Positions 1-9,811 are shown, counted from the stretch's first letter. The stretch: 51,463 nucleotides of DNA from an uncultured Pelagibacteraceae bacterium (GCA_902569415.1 CACFUH010000004.1:1-51463), one strand, 5' to 3'. Translations and numbers: made by a program. Notes: a model not told the origin generated them from the letters alone.

Positions 1-1
1 A

Positions 2-2146
2 ATTCATTTAGGATTTGCTCTCTTATTAGCGTTTTTAGTTTTTCCAACTTTTAAAAGAGGGAAAGTTAACTTCATTGATATTATGATTGGAATTATTGGG
101 ATATCATGTTGTCTTTATATCTATTTTTTTTATGATGACTTAATTGATAGAGGTGGTGTTCTACACATATTAAAATATAACAACTACAATATTCCGATTG
201 AATTAATAATCGGTTCAACCGGTATTTTAATTTTATTAGAAGCCACAAGAAGAGTAATTGGAATACCATTAGTAATTATTGCAGTCTGTTTTCTGTTATT
301 TTCTTATTATGGACAGTACGCTCCAGAAATCATATCTCACGGGGGATTATCTTTAAAACGACTTGTGGGATTTCAATGGTTTGATCAAGAAGCTATTTTT
401 GGGATTCCTATTGGAGTTTCTGTAGATTTTATATTTCTATTTGTATTATTTGGTGCTTTTTTAGAAACAGCAGGGGGAGGAAAGTATTTTTTAGATTTAG
501 CATTTGCAATGGTTGGTAAAACAAGAGGAGGTCCAGCGAAAGCTGCTATTCTTGGATCTGGAATGACTGGAATGATTTCAGGATCTTCTGTTGCCAATAC
601 AGTTACTACTGGAACATTTACAATTCCAATAATGAAACAAACAGGATTTTCAAAAGAAAAAGCTGGTGCAATAGAAGTTGCATCGTCAGTTAATGGACAA
701 ATCATGCCACCTGTTATGGGTGCAGCCGCATTTGTAATGGCAAGCTTTATAGGAGTTACTTATTTTGAAATAGTAAAACATGCATTTTTGCCAGCAATAA
801 TTTCATATATAGCTCTTTTTTATATTTCACATCTAGAAGCATTAAAACTTGGATTAAAAGGAATTGAAGAAGATAAATTACCTAAATTAAAAGAAACTTT
901 TTTATCAGGTCTTCATTTTTTAATTCCTATATTTGTTTTAATCTATTTATTGGTTTATTTGAGGCTTACAGCTTCCTACTCAATTTATTATGCAACTATC
1001 TCATTAGTTTTTGTAAATCTTTTGTACAAAATTGTTATTTCCAGAAAGAATAATAATTATAAAGAAAATTTATCAATCTGGTATAATGAAACTGTTGTTG
1101 GACTTCAGAAAGGAGCAATTAACATGATTGCTGTTGGAGTTGCAATAGCAACAGCCGGTGTAATTGTTGGAGCGGTTGGATCCACAGGGTTAAGTACAAA
1201 TCTAATTATTGTTATTGAATCAATTGCAAAAGATAATGTTGTTATTTTACTCTTTTTAACAATTATTTTATGTTTGTTGCTTGGAATGGGGTTACCGACT
1301 ACCGCAAACTATGTTGTTGTTGCATCACTAATGTCTATGGTGCTTGTTGATGTTGGAAATGCATCAGGTTATATTTTTCCTCTAATCGCTGTTCACTTAT
1401 TTGTTTTTTATTTTGGTTTAATGGCTGATGTCACACCGCCTGTTGGTTTAGCGTCTTATGCTGCTGCAGGAATATCTGGAGGAGATCCATTAAAAACAGG
1501 TGTTCAAGCATTATGGTACAGTTTAAGAACTGGAGTTTTACCTATTGTATTTTTATTTAATCACGAACTATTATTAATTGGCATTGAAAATATATGGCAT
1601 GCAATATTAGTAATTATAACATCATTAATAGGAATATTGGTTTTTTCAGCAGCCACTCAAGGATGGTTTATTAATAAATTAAGATGGTTTGAAATAATAA
1701 TCTTTTTTGTAATATCCATATCATTTTTGTCACCAGAATTTGTTTTAAATAAATTTTATCCAAAATTTAATTACGTAAATTTAAATGATGCTAATATAGT
1801 TACTTTTCAGCCCAAAAAAGATGTTCATATAAAAATTACAAGACCTAGTCCATACGGAGAAAGATATAAATTATTTGAAATTAAAAAAGGAACATTTGAT
1901 GCAGAATTTAGCTTAGAAAATTATGGTCTAACCTTGGTTAAAAAAGAGGGCAAAATTATTGTTGATACACTTGATTGGAAAGGCGAGGCTAAAAAAAGTG
2001 GTTTAGAGATGGACGATATAATTACAGAATTAAAAACAGAAAATTTTGATCGACCAAATAAAGATGTTGTTTATATTTTCTCATTAATTTTATTAACAAT
2101 ATTTGGTTATTTTAATTATACAAATTATAGGATTAGAAAAAACTAA
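2..2146 (+). CDS. TRAP transporter fused 4TM/12TM permease, 5' truncated
   Basis: The reading frame is open from base 2, so the gene starts before the window; the first in-frame ATG at 83 is internal. The product is a fused small and large membrane subunit of a TRAP (periplasmic-binding-protein-dependent, ion-driven) importer for organic acids or similar solutes, acting in the inner membrane. Glycine-rich DctM hallmarks are visible, such as GSGMTGMISGSSVANTVTTG near residue 155 of the visible ORF and GLPTTANYVV near 410. After the last DctM helices comes a roughly 100-residue C-terminal tail with a PDZ-like stretch (DTLDWKGEAKKSGLEMDDII) and a final helix, as in fused TRAP proteins carrying the DUF3394 domain. 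The partner binding protein is not in the window. The stop lies 2 bases from the converging next gene. Confidence 0.93.
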   Translation: MHLGFALLLAFLVFPTFKRGKVNFIDIMIGIIGISCCLYIYFFYDDLIDRGGVLHILKYNNYNIPIELIIGSTGILILLEATRRVIGIPLVIIAVCFLLFSYYGQYAPEIISHGGLSLKRLVGFQWFDQEAIFGIPIGVSVDFIFLFVLFGAFLETAGGGKYFLDLAFAMVGKTRGGPAKAAILGSGMTGMISGSSVANTVTTGTFTIPIMKQTGFSKEKAGAIEVASSVNGQIMPPVMGAAAFVMASFIGVTYFEIVKHAFLPAIISYIALFYISHLEALKLGLKGIEEDKLPKLKETFLSGLHFLIPIFVLIYLLVYLRLTASYSIYYATISLVFVNLLYKIVISRKNNNYKENLSIWYNETVVGLQKGAINMIAVGVAIATAGVIVGAVGSTGLSTNLIIVIESIAKDNVVILLFLTIILCLLLGMGLPTTANYVVVASLMSMVLVDVGNASGYIFPLIAVHLFVFYFGLMADVTPPVGLASYAAAGISGGDPLKTGVQALWYSLRTGVLPIVFLFNHELLLIGIENIWHAILVIITSLIGILVFSAATQGWFINKLRWFEIIIFFVISISFLSPEFVLNKFYPKFNYVNLNDANIVTFQPKKDVHIKITRPSPYGERYKLFEIKKGTFDAEFSLENYGLTLVKKEGKIIVDTLDWKGEAKKSGLEMDDIITELKTENFDRPNKDVVYIFSLILLTIFGYFNYTNYRIRKN

Positions 2147-2148
2147 AT

Positions 2149-3117
2149 CTATCTTCTGTATTCAACAAATTTCTTAAGAGAAAGATTTAAAAATTTTTCA
2201 TAAATCAAACCTTTGTTATTTGATTTTGAACCATTTAAATAAGATTTATTCATTTTAAAATCATAAGATGGTTCAAAAAAGAAAGGTATAGACATTCTCT
2301 TTTTTTTATTCCAAAGCACACGGTGGTTTGTTGCTTTAAATTTACCTTTACTTAAGAATTCCAATGCTCTTCCAGTATTTACTACCAAGGCATTTTTATT
2401 AAATGGAACATCATACCATTTTTGATTTTTTCTATTCTGTACTTGAAGACCACCTTTTTTATCCTGATAAAGAACTGTAAATATCCCACTATCTACATGA
2501 GTTTCGCATCCAAGAGCGACACCGTCTTGTTTTGATATCTCGATAGGTTTTGATTGATTGGGATAGTAGTTAAATCTTAAAGTACTTAAAGTTTTATACC
2601 TTGAAAATGCATTTTTTGAAATTTTAATATCTTTATTGTAAAGCTTAATTATTCCTTGAAATAGAATTTCACACAGATCGTAAATATCATCGAAATAATT
2701 TGATAATATTTTTATTGAACTTTTATCTATAGATTTATTTAGATCAATATACTCTATATATTGATTTTTAATATTATTGGCATATTTTTTTGTAACTTTT
2801 AAATCACCAATATCCAAGCCTTCTTTTCCATTCACATCATTTGGAAAATATCCTCTATAAATATTTTTATTTTTAGAATTCCATTTTTTTGGTGAAAGTT
2901 TTCTTTTATTTTTTTCTGATGAATTGAAGAATTTATTTCCTACATTGCATATATTTTTTATTTTTTTTTGACTTATGCCGTGACCAGTTACTTGAAAAAA
3001 GCCAATATCAATACAAGCTTTTTTAATTTTATTTATTGTTTTAAATGATTTTTGGTATTCATAACCATTTTTTACTATTGAAGAAATATTTATTGTAGGA
3101 ATTATATTTTTTGTCAT
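2149..3117 (-). CDS. 2-oxoglutarate/Fe(II) oxygenase, isopenicillin N synthase-like family
   Basis: A 322-residue member of the non-haem iron oxygenase family that includes isopenicillin N synthase and plant-type 2OG dioxygenases. The N-terminal DIOX_N-like segment (GFFQVTGHGIS, about 39-49) and the jelly-roll core are present. Iron ligands are H207 and D209 (THVDSG) and H265 (NHRV); R274 in the KRMSIPFFFEP stretch should bind the 2OG carboxylate. The substrate cannot be read from sequence. It is followed by the DMT transporter gene on the same strand with the ATG ending 1 base from the stop of that gene, so the two may be co-transcribed. Lysine and asparagine content is high, as for the rest of the window. 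Confidence 0.88.
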   Translation of the reverse strand: MTKNIIPTINISSIVKNGYEYQKSFKTINKIKKACIDIGFFQVTGHGISQKKIKNICNVGNKFFNSSEKNKRKLSPKKWNSKNKNIYRGYFPNDVNGKEGLDIGDLKVTKKYANNIKNQYIEYIDLNKSIDKSSIKILSNYFDDIYDLCEILFQGIIKLYNKDIKISKNAFSRYKTLSTLRFNYYPNQSKPIEISKQDGVALGCETHVDSGIFTVLYQDKKGGLQVQNRKNQKWYDVPFNKNALVVNTGRALEFLSKGKFKATNHRVLWNKKKRMSIPFFFEPSYDFKMNKSYLNGSKSNNKGLIYEKFLNLSLKKFVEYRR

Positions 3118-4068
3118 TTATCTTAAAGGTTTTTCAGTAGCAATTAATTGTTCTTGGGCTTTTTCACGCATAAAAATATAAATACCACTAGATACAATTA
3201 TTAGTATTCCAATGACTGTATTTAAGCTTGGTATTTCATTAAAATATATCCAACCTATTAAAGGTGACCATAATAATATTGAATATTCAAAAGGAGATAC
3301 TACTGCAGGAGATGCTATGCTGTAAGCGGTAAATAAAAGAAGAAAAGCTACAGTAGCTGTCAATCCAGTTGTAGCCATAAATAATATACTAGATTCTAAG
3401 TCTACAAACCATTCTCTAAAGATAAATTGGGAAGCTGGATGATCTGAAGTATTATATTGCCCATCTCCAATTAAAAAATAGAAAATAGTACTAAAAATTA
3501 TTGCTCCAAAATAAAAAGTAAATGTTTGAGTGTAAACACTATCTTTCTCAGAGGTTTTTTTTATAATTATCATTGATAACGAATAACAAAATGCACACAA
3601 AATTGGTAATAAACTTAGATAATTAAAATTATTAAAATCAGGATTTAATGTTATGTATACACCAATAAAGCCAACAACTACTGCAGACCATCTTCTTATT
3701 CCTATCTCTTCTTTTAAAAAGAAATGTGCAAATATTGTAATTAAAAAAGGGGTAACGAAAAACAAGGCTGTTGCAAACCCTAAAGGCAATACAGTTAATG
3801 AAACATAAAAAGAGCTAAATCCGAAAAAGAAAAGAATTACGCGGCACAAAGTTAAAAGAGGATATTGAGTTTTAAATACTATTTTTTCATTTTTGAGTTT
3901 TAAAAATATTAAAATAAGCCCAAAGCTAACTAAAGTTCTTATTAAATAAACTTCGTAAAGTGAAACAAAATTAAAAATATGTTTCATAATCCCGTCTTGC
4001 ACTGAAAAAACCATCATTGCTATCAGTATTAAAATTATTCCTCTGGGATTATTATTTTTTTTAGACAT
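3118..4068 (-). CDS. DMT-superfamily (EamA) transporter
   Basis: About 316 residues with ten predicted membrane helices in two homologous EamA halves, the usual length and layout for drug/metabolite transporters that export amino acids, nucleosides or similar small molecules. I prefer the ATG at 4068 (MSKKNNN...) to the GTG at 4083, because the protein then begins with a short charged stretch just before helix 1 (IILILIAMMVFSVQDGI), as is normal for the family. Substrate and direction cannot be told from sequence. It sits directly upstream of the 2OG oxygenase gene, separated by zero bases, and downstream of the amidinotransferase gene. Confidence 0.9.
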   Translation of the reverse strand: MSKKNNNPRGIILILIAMMVFSVQDGIMKHIFNFVSLYEVYLIRTLVSFGLILIFLKLKNEKIVFKTQYPLLTLCRVILFFFGFSSFYVSLTVLPLGFATALFFVTPFLITIFAHFFLKEEIGIRRWSAVVVGFIGVYITLNPDFNNFNYLSLLPILCAFCYSLSMIIIKKTSEKDSVYTQTFTFYFGAIIFSTIFYFLIGDGQYNTSDHPASQFIFREWFVDLESSILFMATTGLTATVAFLLLFTAYSIASPAVVSPFEYSILLWSPLIGWIYFNEIPSLNTVIGILIIVSSGIYIFMREKAQEQLIATEKPLR

Positions 4069-4110
4069 TAGCCCATATATCACAGAATTATTAAGATTAA
4101 GATAAAATTA

Positions 4111-5220
4111 TTATTGCTTAGGAAAATAATCTTGCAAGTCGCCTTCTCTATAAACATCTGTTGTACTGCAATGCAAACTTCCACCAAAGCCATAAGCTTC
4201 TCTAAAATCTACAGGCAAAACTTCCATACCTAGTTTATCAAGCTGTTCAGCTTGATATACTTCACTTTTTTCTACACATACTGTTTTTGGATCTAAAACT
4301 AAAATATTCATTGATAACCATATTGAATAATAAGTAAGAGGAGGTGGAGAATTATGTGCTGGTTGTGCTGCTTCAATAATTTCCCAACCATTATCTTCAA
4401 AAAGTTTTCTTTGCTCTTTAGGAAGTTTTCTTACAGGGTTATTTAATATTAGACCAGGTCTGATCGGAGTAAAAGTTGCATCTATATGAATAGGGTAAGG
4501 ATCGCCGGGAAAATTTACAGTGTGAACGCGATGATCAGGAAAATGTCTTTTTAACCAATCTATACCTTTTAAATTTGTCGTAAAACCATGTTGAACAATC
4601 AAGTCTTTACCAAACCTTAAAATATCTGCGGCATCAAATAAAGGCTCTTCTTCAGTTGTTACAAAATATTTTTTTTCTGCCCATTCCAATCGTTGTTCAA
4701 TACTTACTTCATCAGACAAATAATTTTTATGGTAATCTTTATCTGTCAACCTAGGTTTAGGAGCAGACTCATGTTTCATATTTGGATCTTCCATAAAGTA
4801 TTGTTGTATTAATGGTCTATAAGCTAAATATTCAAACCATCTACATCGAAAGCTCATAGTCGCTTCCAACATTTCTTTTCCAACAGTAATAATCACATCT
4901 CTTGATGGCATACATCCAAACATATGCTCAGCCTTCCAGTCAGGCGTACCAATTTTTTCATCAAATTTTAAAGGGGTTGGTCTATCGACTCTGACTCCTC
5001 GACTTTCCAGTGTTTTTACAAACTTATCTAAAAGTTCATTTGCTTTATCTATAGAGTCTTGAGTTCTTCTGCCATGTTTACCTTTCATGACTGAATCAGG
5101 AGGAATTTTTACATCTACAGCAGGCTCAGGTGCTGGAATACAACAATTATCTGCCCTACCAACAATTACGTGTTTTAACGGATCCCATTCATTCCAACTA
5201 CTAACTATAGTTTTTTTCAT
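4111..5220 (-). CDS. Amidinotransferase of the L-arginine:glycine (AGAT/StrB) family
   Basis: A 369-residue enzyme that should move an amidino group from arginine to an amine acceptor, giving a guanidino compound and ornithine. The catalytic triad of human AGAT is conserved with nearly the same spacing: D196 (FDAAD), H245 (PIHIDATF) and C351 (GGSLHCSTTD). The protein begins with a typical VSSWNEWDPLKHVIVG segment. Glycine (giving guanidinoacetate), 4-aminobutyrate or inosamine phosphate are possible acceptors; the sequence does not decide. Neighbours are a DMT exporter on the same strand and an unknown gene facing away. A catabolic role (using exogenous guanidino compounds in reverse) is also possible. 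Confidence 0.9.
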   Translation of the reverse strand: MKKTIVSSWNEWDPLKHVIVGRADNCCIPAPEPAVDVKIPPDSVMKGKHGRRTQDSIDKANELLDKFVKTLESRGVRVDRPTPLKFDEKIGTPDWKAEHMFGCMPSRDVIITVGKEMLEATMSFRCRWFEYLAYRPLIQQYFMEDPNMKHESAPKPRLTDKDYHKNYLSDEVSIEQRLEWAEKKYFVTTEEEPLFDAADILRFGKDLIVQHGFTTNLKGIDWLKRHFPDHRVHTVNFPGDPYPIHIDATFTPIRPGLILNNPVRKLPKEQRKLFEDNGWEIIEAAQPAHNSPPPLTYYSIWLSMNILVLDPKTVCVEKSEVYQAEQLDKLGMEVLPVDFREAYGFGGSLHCSTTDVYREGDLQDYFPKQ

Positions 5221-5346
5221 TTTATTAAATTATATGTCTTATAAGCATTAATTTAAATAAAAAGAAGTAAACCAATCAACTTATTGCATAGCTGCGTTTA
5301 CTTAATAGCATTTTAAGTGAATTAGTTAACAAATATTGTGCCTGAA

Positions 5347-5901
5347 ATGGAAAAAAACAAAATAAAAACAAGGCTTAAAGAGAGTATCAAAAAAAATAAA
5401 CAGATCATAAATAAACAATTGAGTGATTTTTTTGATTGGGTCAAGGGAGCAGAATTAGTAAGCTTAAAAGAGTGTAATACTATTGAAGATCCAGTAAGAC
5501 CAGAATTAGATAACGAATTTAGGACAAGTTATGGAAGAAAAATTTATGGCGTAAAATATAAAAATGAAATTCATGCAATAATGTGTTTTGCCTTTACAAA
5601 TAAAATCCCAAAAACAGTTAAAGAATTAGATAATTTAAGCAAAGATGCTTTTTTACAAAGTGCTCTTAGAGATCAAAAAGTTGGACAAATCGCTATTGCA
5701 TATACTGTTTGGTCTAAAAAAAAGGGCGGAGGAAAATTAATTGTGAAAGAAGTATTTAAAATGATTAAAAAATCAAATCATTTAAATAGATTAATAACCT
5801 TATCACCCTTAACGGAAATGGCTACGAAGTTTCATTTAAGAAATAAAGCAAAATTAATAAGCGTAAATGAGACAACACAAAATTTTGAGTATACAAGATA
5901 A
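5347..5901 (+). CDS. Conserved hypothetical, acyl-CoA N-acyltransferase-like fold suspected
   Basis: A 184-residue soluble protein with no signal peptide or membrane segment. The C-terminal half resembles a GNAT-type fold: a beta segment IAIAYTVWS, a glycine-rich turn KKKGGGKLIV leading into a helix, then RLITLSPLTEMATKFHLRN, which looks like the alpha4/beta7 region of acetyltransferases where a residue named for CoA contact often follows. This is a weak fold-level guess only. The ATG at 5347 is chosen over the GTG at 5338 because GTG gives only three extra residues and has no better upstream signal. It is a lone gene between the divergent amidinotransferase and a convergent TPR-methyltransferase. 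Confidence 0.7.
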   Translation: MEKNKIKTRLKESIKKNKQIINKQLSDFFDWVKGAELVSLKECNTIEDPVRPELDNEFRTSYGRKIYGVKYKNEIHAIMCFAFTNKIPKTVKELDNLSKDAFLQSALRDQKVGQIAIAYTVWSKKKGGGKLIVKEVFKMIKKSNHLNRLITLSPLTEMATKFHLRNKAKLISVNETTQNFEYTR

Positions 5902-5936
5902 TAATAAATATTATTTTATAAAAGATATAAAATTTT

Positions 5937-8222
5937 TTATATTTTATTTATCTTTCTTGTCCAAAATTGATACATATTAGAAAAAGTTTCCTGGTTGCCT
6001 ATTTCAAATTTATTCCAATTATTTAACGAAATATTTTTTACATCATTAATAAATAGTCTTGAAAATTTAATTTTGGTTGATGGATTTATAAAACCAAGAA
6101 ATTCTAAATTTAAAGTTTTTAATATTTTAGCAATTTTTGGCAATGTAAAAAGATGTTCCTGAACATGAAATATTAAATCTCTTGCCATAGAAGTTGAATA
6201 AAAATCCTTGATATCAAAAATTTTCTGAAGTGATTGATCATTCTTTTCATCTATAATTAATTTTCTAAAATTTCTAATATCTTCAGGTGTTTTTATTATT
6301 TTTTTTCCTTTAATTAATTCTCTTACTTTAGTTATATTCTGTCTTGCAATTTCACTATATAAACCCAGTTTCAAAAATCCGTGAGGTTCTAATAAGTTCA
6401 GTAATATTTTAAGTCCTTCCGAAGGATCTTTCATATGATGAAGAGTGCCCACACATTCTATTACATCAAATTTTCTATTTAAATTTTTTAAATTTAGAAT
6501 ATCTGCATGCAGAAACTCTATGTTTTTAAAACCAAATTCCAAAGTTTTTCTTTTAGCATACGCAAGACTTTTTAGACTTAGATCTACTCCAAGTATATTA
6601 GCATTTAGATATCTCTCAGCTGAAGCAATGTGTTGACCAGTTCCACAACCCGCAATAAGAACATTTGGATTAACAAATTTATTACTATATTCAATTTGGT
6701 TAGGTTTTATTTCATCATTTAATTGAGATAAAAAATTAGCATGCGAATATCTATTGGTATATCTCCACCTTGGGTAAGGATGCTCCTCATACTGATCCCT
6801 TACTTTCTTAGATACATTATCAACTATCTTATCAAAAGATTTAATAGAACTTGCTAATTTTGTTTCTTTTAAAGGTTCTGCAATATGTATAGCAATTAAA
6901 TCATCAAATAAAATATTGTCTGATTTATATTTTATGAGATTGTTTGCAATATCCTTTAAAGAGTATAATGGAAAGTAACACCCCAAGATTGCAACATCTA
7001 ATTCATTGATTTTTTTATTTTTCTTTACTCTATTTATCAATTTGTTTAAGGAATTTGTTTCTTTTTCGGACTGACTATAAACGTATTCATTAAGAAAACA
7101 TTGTTCAGCGAGTGAAACAATAAAATTAAAATACTTTTTTAAATTATTTTGATTAGAATCCATTAAAATAAAAAGAATTTCATTTCTAAGTTTGGTAAGT
7201 AATTTTTCTAAAAATTTATCAGCCATTAAAGATTTTTGTAGCATCAAAAGAAAAAGCTCTTCTTTTAATAAATTTTGTATAATTTTATTTTGTAATAATG
7301 AAGAATTTGAACTTACAGTCTGCTTTAGTTGATCTTTATTATCTCCTAAAAATAATAATAATTTCGAATTATTAAAAACATCATCATGATTAATACTATT
7401 TTCCCTATATAGAAATAAAAATAATTCTTTGAGTTCTTTACTATTAGCTTTTGTTACATTGCCCAGTTTAATAGATTTGAATAAATCTGATAGGCCATTT
7501 ATTATTATGCTATTGGGAATAACTGTAATTGCTTTTTTATATACATTTATCGCTTTCAGGTGTTCTCCCATTTCTTGATATACCACTCCAAGATTATTAT
7601 ATGCTTTTGCATAATCAGGCTTGAGATTTATTACTTTTTCATAATAAATTATTGCTTTTTTATGTTCACCTAATTCTTGAAATATTCTTCCAAGATTATA
7701 ATGGACGTCTGAATAGTTGGGTTGGATTTGAATTGCTTTTTCATAATAGACTATTGCTTTTCTATGATCGCCTAGTTCTTGCATTACTATTCCAAGATTA
7801 TTATATGCTTTTGCGTAATCAGGTCTAAGCTGAATTGCTTTTTCATAGTAAACTATTGCTTTTCTATGATCGCCTAGTTCTTGCATTACTATTCCAAGAT
7901 TGTAGTGAGCATCTGCATAAGTAGGTTGAATTTGAATTGCTTTTTTAAAACTAGTTATTGCTTTTTGATCCTCTCTTAATTTTGTAAGTATTATTCCAAG
8001 ATTATTATGAGCTTTTGCATAGTCTGGTTTAAGCTTGGTCGCTTTATATAGTAACGTTTTTGCTAAACTAAATCTTTTCGTTTGAGCTAATAATTTACTC
8101 AAATTATATATTGTATCGAAATGATTAGGATTTTTTTTTAATATCTCATTATAAAGATTTTCAGCATCTTGAAGATTATTTTTTCTATGATTTTGTAAAG
8201 CTAGGACAAAATTTTCTTCCAT
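5937..8222 (-). CDS. TPR-repeat protein fused to a SAM-dependent methyltransferase
   Basis: A 761-residue two-part protein. Residues about 1-245 form some seven consecutive 34-residue tetratricopeptide repeats with the usual A-x-x-x-L-G/A-x-x-x-Y-x-x-A pattern. A middle region of about 250 residues is helical and unassigned. Residues about 490-690 are a class I methyltransferase: VLIAGCGTGQH is motif I binding S-adenosylmethionine, ILGVDLS motif II and FDVIECVGTLHHM the post-I/motif IV region. The target is unknown; TPR-methyltransferase fusions are common in marine alphaproteobacteria, possibly acting on protein or glycan. It lies 2 bases downstream of the GMC oxidoreductase gene. Two of the TPR units are almost identical at DNA level. 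Confidence 0.9.
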   Translation of the reverse strand: MEENFVLALQNHRKNNLQDAENLYNEILKKNPNHFDTIYNLSKLLAQTKRFSLAKTLLYKATKLKPDYAKAHNNLGIILTKLREDQKAITSFKKAIQIQPTYADAHYNLGIVMQELGDHRKAIVYYEKAIQLRPDYAKAYNNLGIVMQELGDHRKAIVYYEKAIQIQPNYSDVHYNLGRIFQELGEHKKAIIYYEKVINLKPDYAKAYNNLGVVYQEMGEHLKAINVYKKAITVIPNSIIINGLSDLFKSIKLGNVTKANSKELKELFLFLYRENSINHDDVFNNSKLLLFLGDNKDQLKQTVSSNSSLLQNKIIQNLLKEELFLLMLQKSLMADKFLEKLLTKLRNEILFILMDSNQNNLKKYFNFIVSLAEQCFLNEYVYSQSEKETNSLNKLINRVKKNKKINELDVAILGCYFPLYSLKDIANNLIKYKSDNILFDDLIAIHIAEPLKETKLASSIKSFDKIVDNVSKKVRDQYEEHPYPRWRYTNRYSHANFLSQLNDEIKPNQIEYSNKFVNPNVLIAGCGTGQHIASAERYLNANILGVDLSLKSLAYAKRKTLEFGFKNIEFLHADILNLKNLNRKFDVIECVGTLHHMKDPSEGLKILLNLLEPHGFLKLGLYSEIARQNITKVRELIKGKKIIKTPEDIRNFRKLIIDEKNDQSLQKIFDIKDFYSTSMARDLIFHVQEHLFTLPKIAKILKTLNLEFLGFINPSTKIKFSRLFINDVKNISLNNWNKFEIGNQETFSNMYQFWTRKINKI
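7750..7901. repeat. Direct repeat inside the TPR array, 50 identical bases at 102-base spacing
   Basis: Bases 7750-7799 and 7852-7901 read identically, exactly 102 bases (34 codons, one TPR unit) apart, and the flanks are also nearly the same. Neighbouring TPR units differ much more. This indicates a recent duplication or gene conversion of a single TPR unit rather than an old array. Confidence 0.9.
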
Positions 8223-8224
8223 GC

Positions 8225-9811
8225 TTAAATATTATTCAATATTAGATCAGAAGCTTTTTCAGCAATCATTAGAGTAGGGGCATTTAAGTTTGCACTAGGG
8301 ATCTCAGGCATAACTGAAGCATCCACAACTCTTAAATTCTGTATTCCTTTAACTTTTAAATTTTCATCAACTACCGCCATATCATCAACACCCATTTTAC
8401 AAGTACCACATGGATGATAAGCCGTTTCTGCCTTTGATCTAATATATTCATCCAATTCATCATCGTTTTGTTTGTCAGAACCTGGGCCAACTTCTTTACC
8501 TGAATGTTTTGCTAAAGAAGGTTGAGATAAGATTTTTCTTGCAACATGAATGCATTCTCTAGTTTGTTTTAAATCGTCTTCATCTTCCAAATAATTAAAT
8601 AATATTTTTGGATAATCATAAGGATTAGAAGAATTCAGAGTTATTTGTCCTCTGCTTTTTGGATGATTTGGACTTGCATGAAGTTGATATCCATGTGAGC
8701 TAGGATTAACTAAACCATGATCAATAACAAATGATGGAAAAAAATGAAATTGTATATTTGCTATTTCTCTCTCAGGGGAAGATTTTGCAAACCCACCAGC
8801 TTCTAAAAAAGATTTAGAACAAGGTCCTGATTTAGATAAAAACCACTGAATACCAGCTAAAACTTTTGGAATTAGTTTTGTATAAGTATAAAGAGTGTCA
8901 GGGGTTTTGCATTCTTGCATAATATATGTTTCCAAGTGATCTTGAAGATTTTTACCAACTCCTTTTATATCACTAACCACATCTATTCCTTTTTCCCTCA
9001 AATGATCTGAATTACCAACTCCCGAAAGCATTAATAATTGTGGAGAGTTAATTGAGCCACCACTTAGTATTACTTCTTTTTCAGCATAAACTTTTTCCAC
9101 TTTATTTTTTATTTTTACTTCGATACCTATTGCTTTTTTTCCTTCAAAAATAATTTTTTCGACAAAAGAATTGGAAAAAATATTTAAATTTTTTCTTTTT
9201 TTTGCAGGATTTAAATAATATTTTGTTGCACTAGCTCTTTGACCTTCATGAATTGTTGTATCAAACATACCAAATCCTTCTTGTTCTTCTCCATTCATGT
9301 CAGGATTAACTGTATGTCCAGCCTCTGAGGCTGAGTTTATAAAGGCTTTAAACAAAGGGTTATCATTTTTAGACTGATTAACAGGAAGTGGCCCCAGTGA
9401 ACCTCTGTATTGGTTTTCTCCTCCAGACCATGTTTCAATTTTTTTAAAATAAGGTAAAACTTTTTCATAAGACCAAGACTTTAATCCAAAGTTTTCCCAT
9501 CTTTCATAATCATTTCGGTTTCCTCTTACAAAAACCATTCCGTTATGAGCCGAACAACCTCCAATCATTTTACCTCTTGGACAAAATAATCTTCTATTAT
9601 TTAAATGTGGTTCTGGTTCAGAATAATATTTCCAATTATATTTTGGATCATGCATTGTATATAATAATGCTAAAGGCATTTTTACTTTCCAAATATCACT
9701 CGATCCTCCTGCTTCAAATACAGCAACTTTGTTGTTTTGATTTTCTGACAATCTATTTGAAAGAACACAGCCAGCTGATCCAGCGCCAATAATTATATAA
9801 TCAAATTTCAT
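8225..9811 (-). CDS. GMC-family FAD oxidoreductase (choline dehydrogenase-like)
   Basis: A 528-residue flavoprotein of the glucose-methanol-choline family. The N-terminal dinucleotide-binding motif DYIIIGAGSAGCVLSNRLSE binds FAD; GGCSAHNGMVFVRG is GMC signature 1 and GGSINSPQLLMLSGVG signature 2. The active-site histidine lies in TAYHPCGTCKMG, and the C-terminal NLNAPTLMIAEKAS closes the FAD site. The expected reaction is oxidation of an alcohol to an aldehyde; choline is one option, but the family is broad and the usual betB partner is not adjacent. The start overlaps the stop of the upstream HD-oxygenase gene by 4 bases (ATGA), so the two are probably translated together, which favours a substrate linked to the HD/TauD pair. 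Confidence 0.9.
   Translation of the reverse strand: MKFDYIIIGAGSAGCVLSNRLSENQNNKVAVFEAGGSSDIWKVKMPLALLYTMHDPKYNWKYYSEPEPHLNNRRLFCPRGKMIGGCSAHNGMVFVRGNRNDYERWENFGLKSWSYEKVLPYFKKIETWSGGENQYRGSLGPLPVNQSKNDNPLFKAFINSASEAGHTVNPDMNGEEQEGFGMFDTTIHEGQRASATKYYLNPAKKRKNLNIFSNSFVEKIIFEGKKAIGIEVKIKNKVEKVYAEKEVILSGGSINSPQLLMLSGVGNSDHLREKGIDVVSDIKGVGKNLQDHLETYIMQECKTPDTLYTYTKLIPKVLAGIQWFLSKSGPCSKSFLEAGGFAKSSPEREIANIQFHFFPSFVIDHGLVNPSSHGYQLHASPNHPKSRGQITLNSSNPYDYPKILFNYLEDEDDLKQTRECIHVARKILSQPSLAKHSGKEVGPGSDKQNDDELDEYIRSKAETAYHPCGTCKMGVDDMAVVDENLKVKGIQNLRVVDASVMPEIPSANLNAPTLMIAEKASDLILNNI

Noticed and set aside
385..705. Minus-strand ORF of 106 codons inside the TRAP permease
   Set aside because: It is a mirror of the membrane-protein coding frame, full of Pro/Ile/Ala, with no start signal or family features.
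7540..8200. Regular repeats that could look like a CRISPR array
   Set aside because: The period is 102 bases and in frame with TPR units of a coding sequence; there are no unique spacers.
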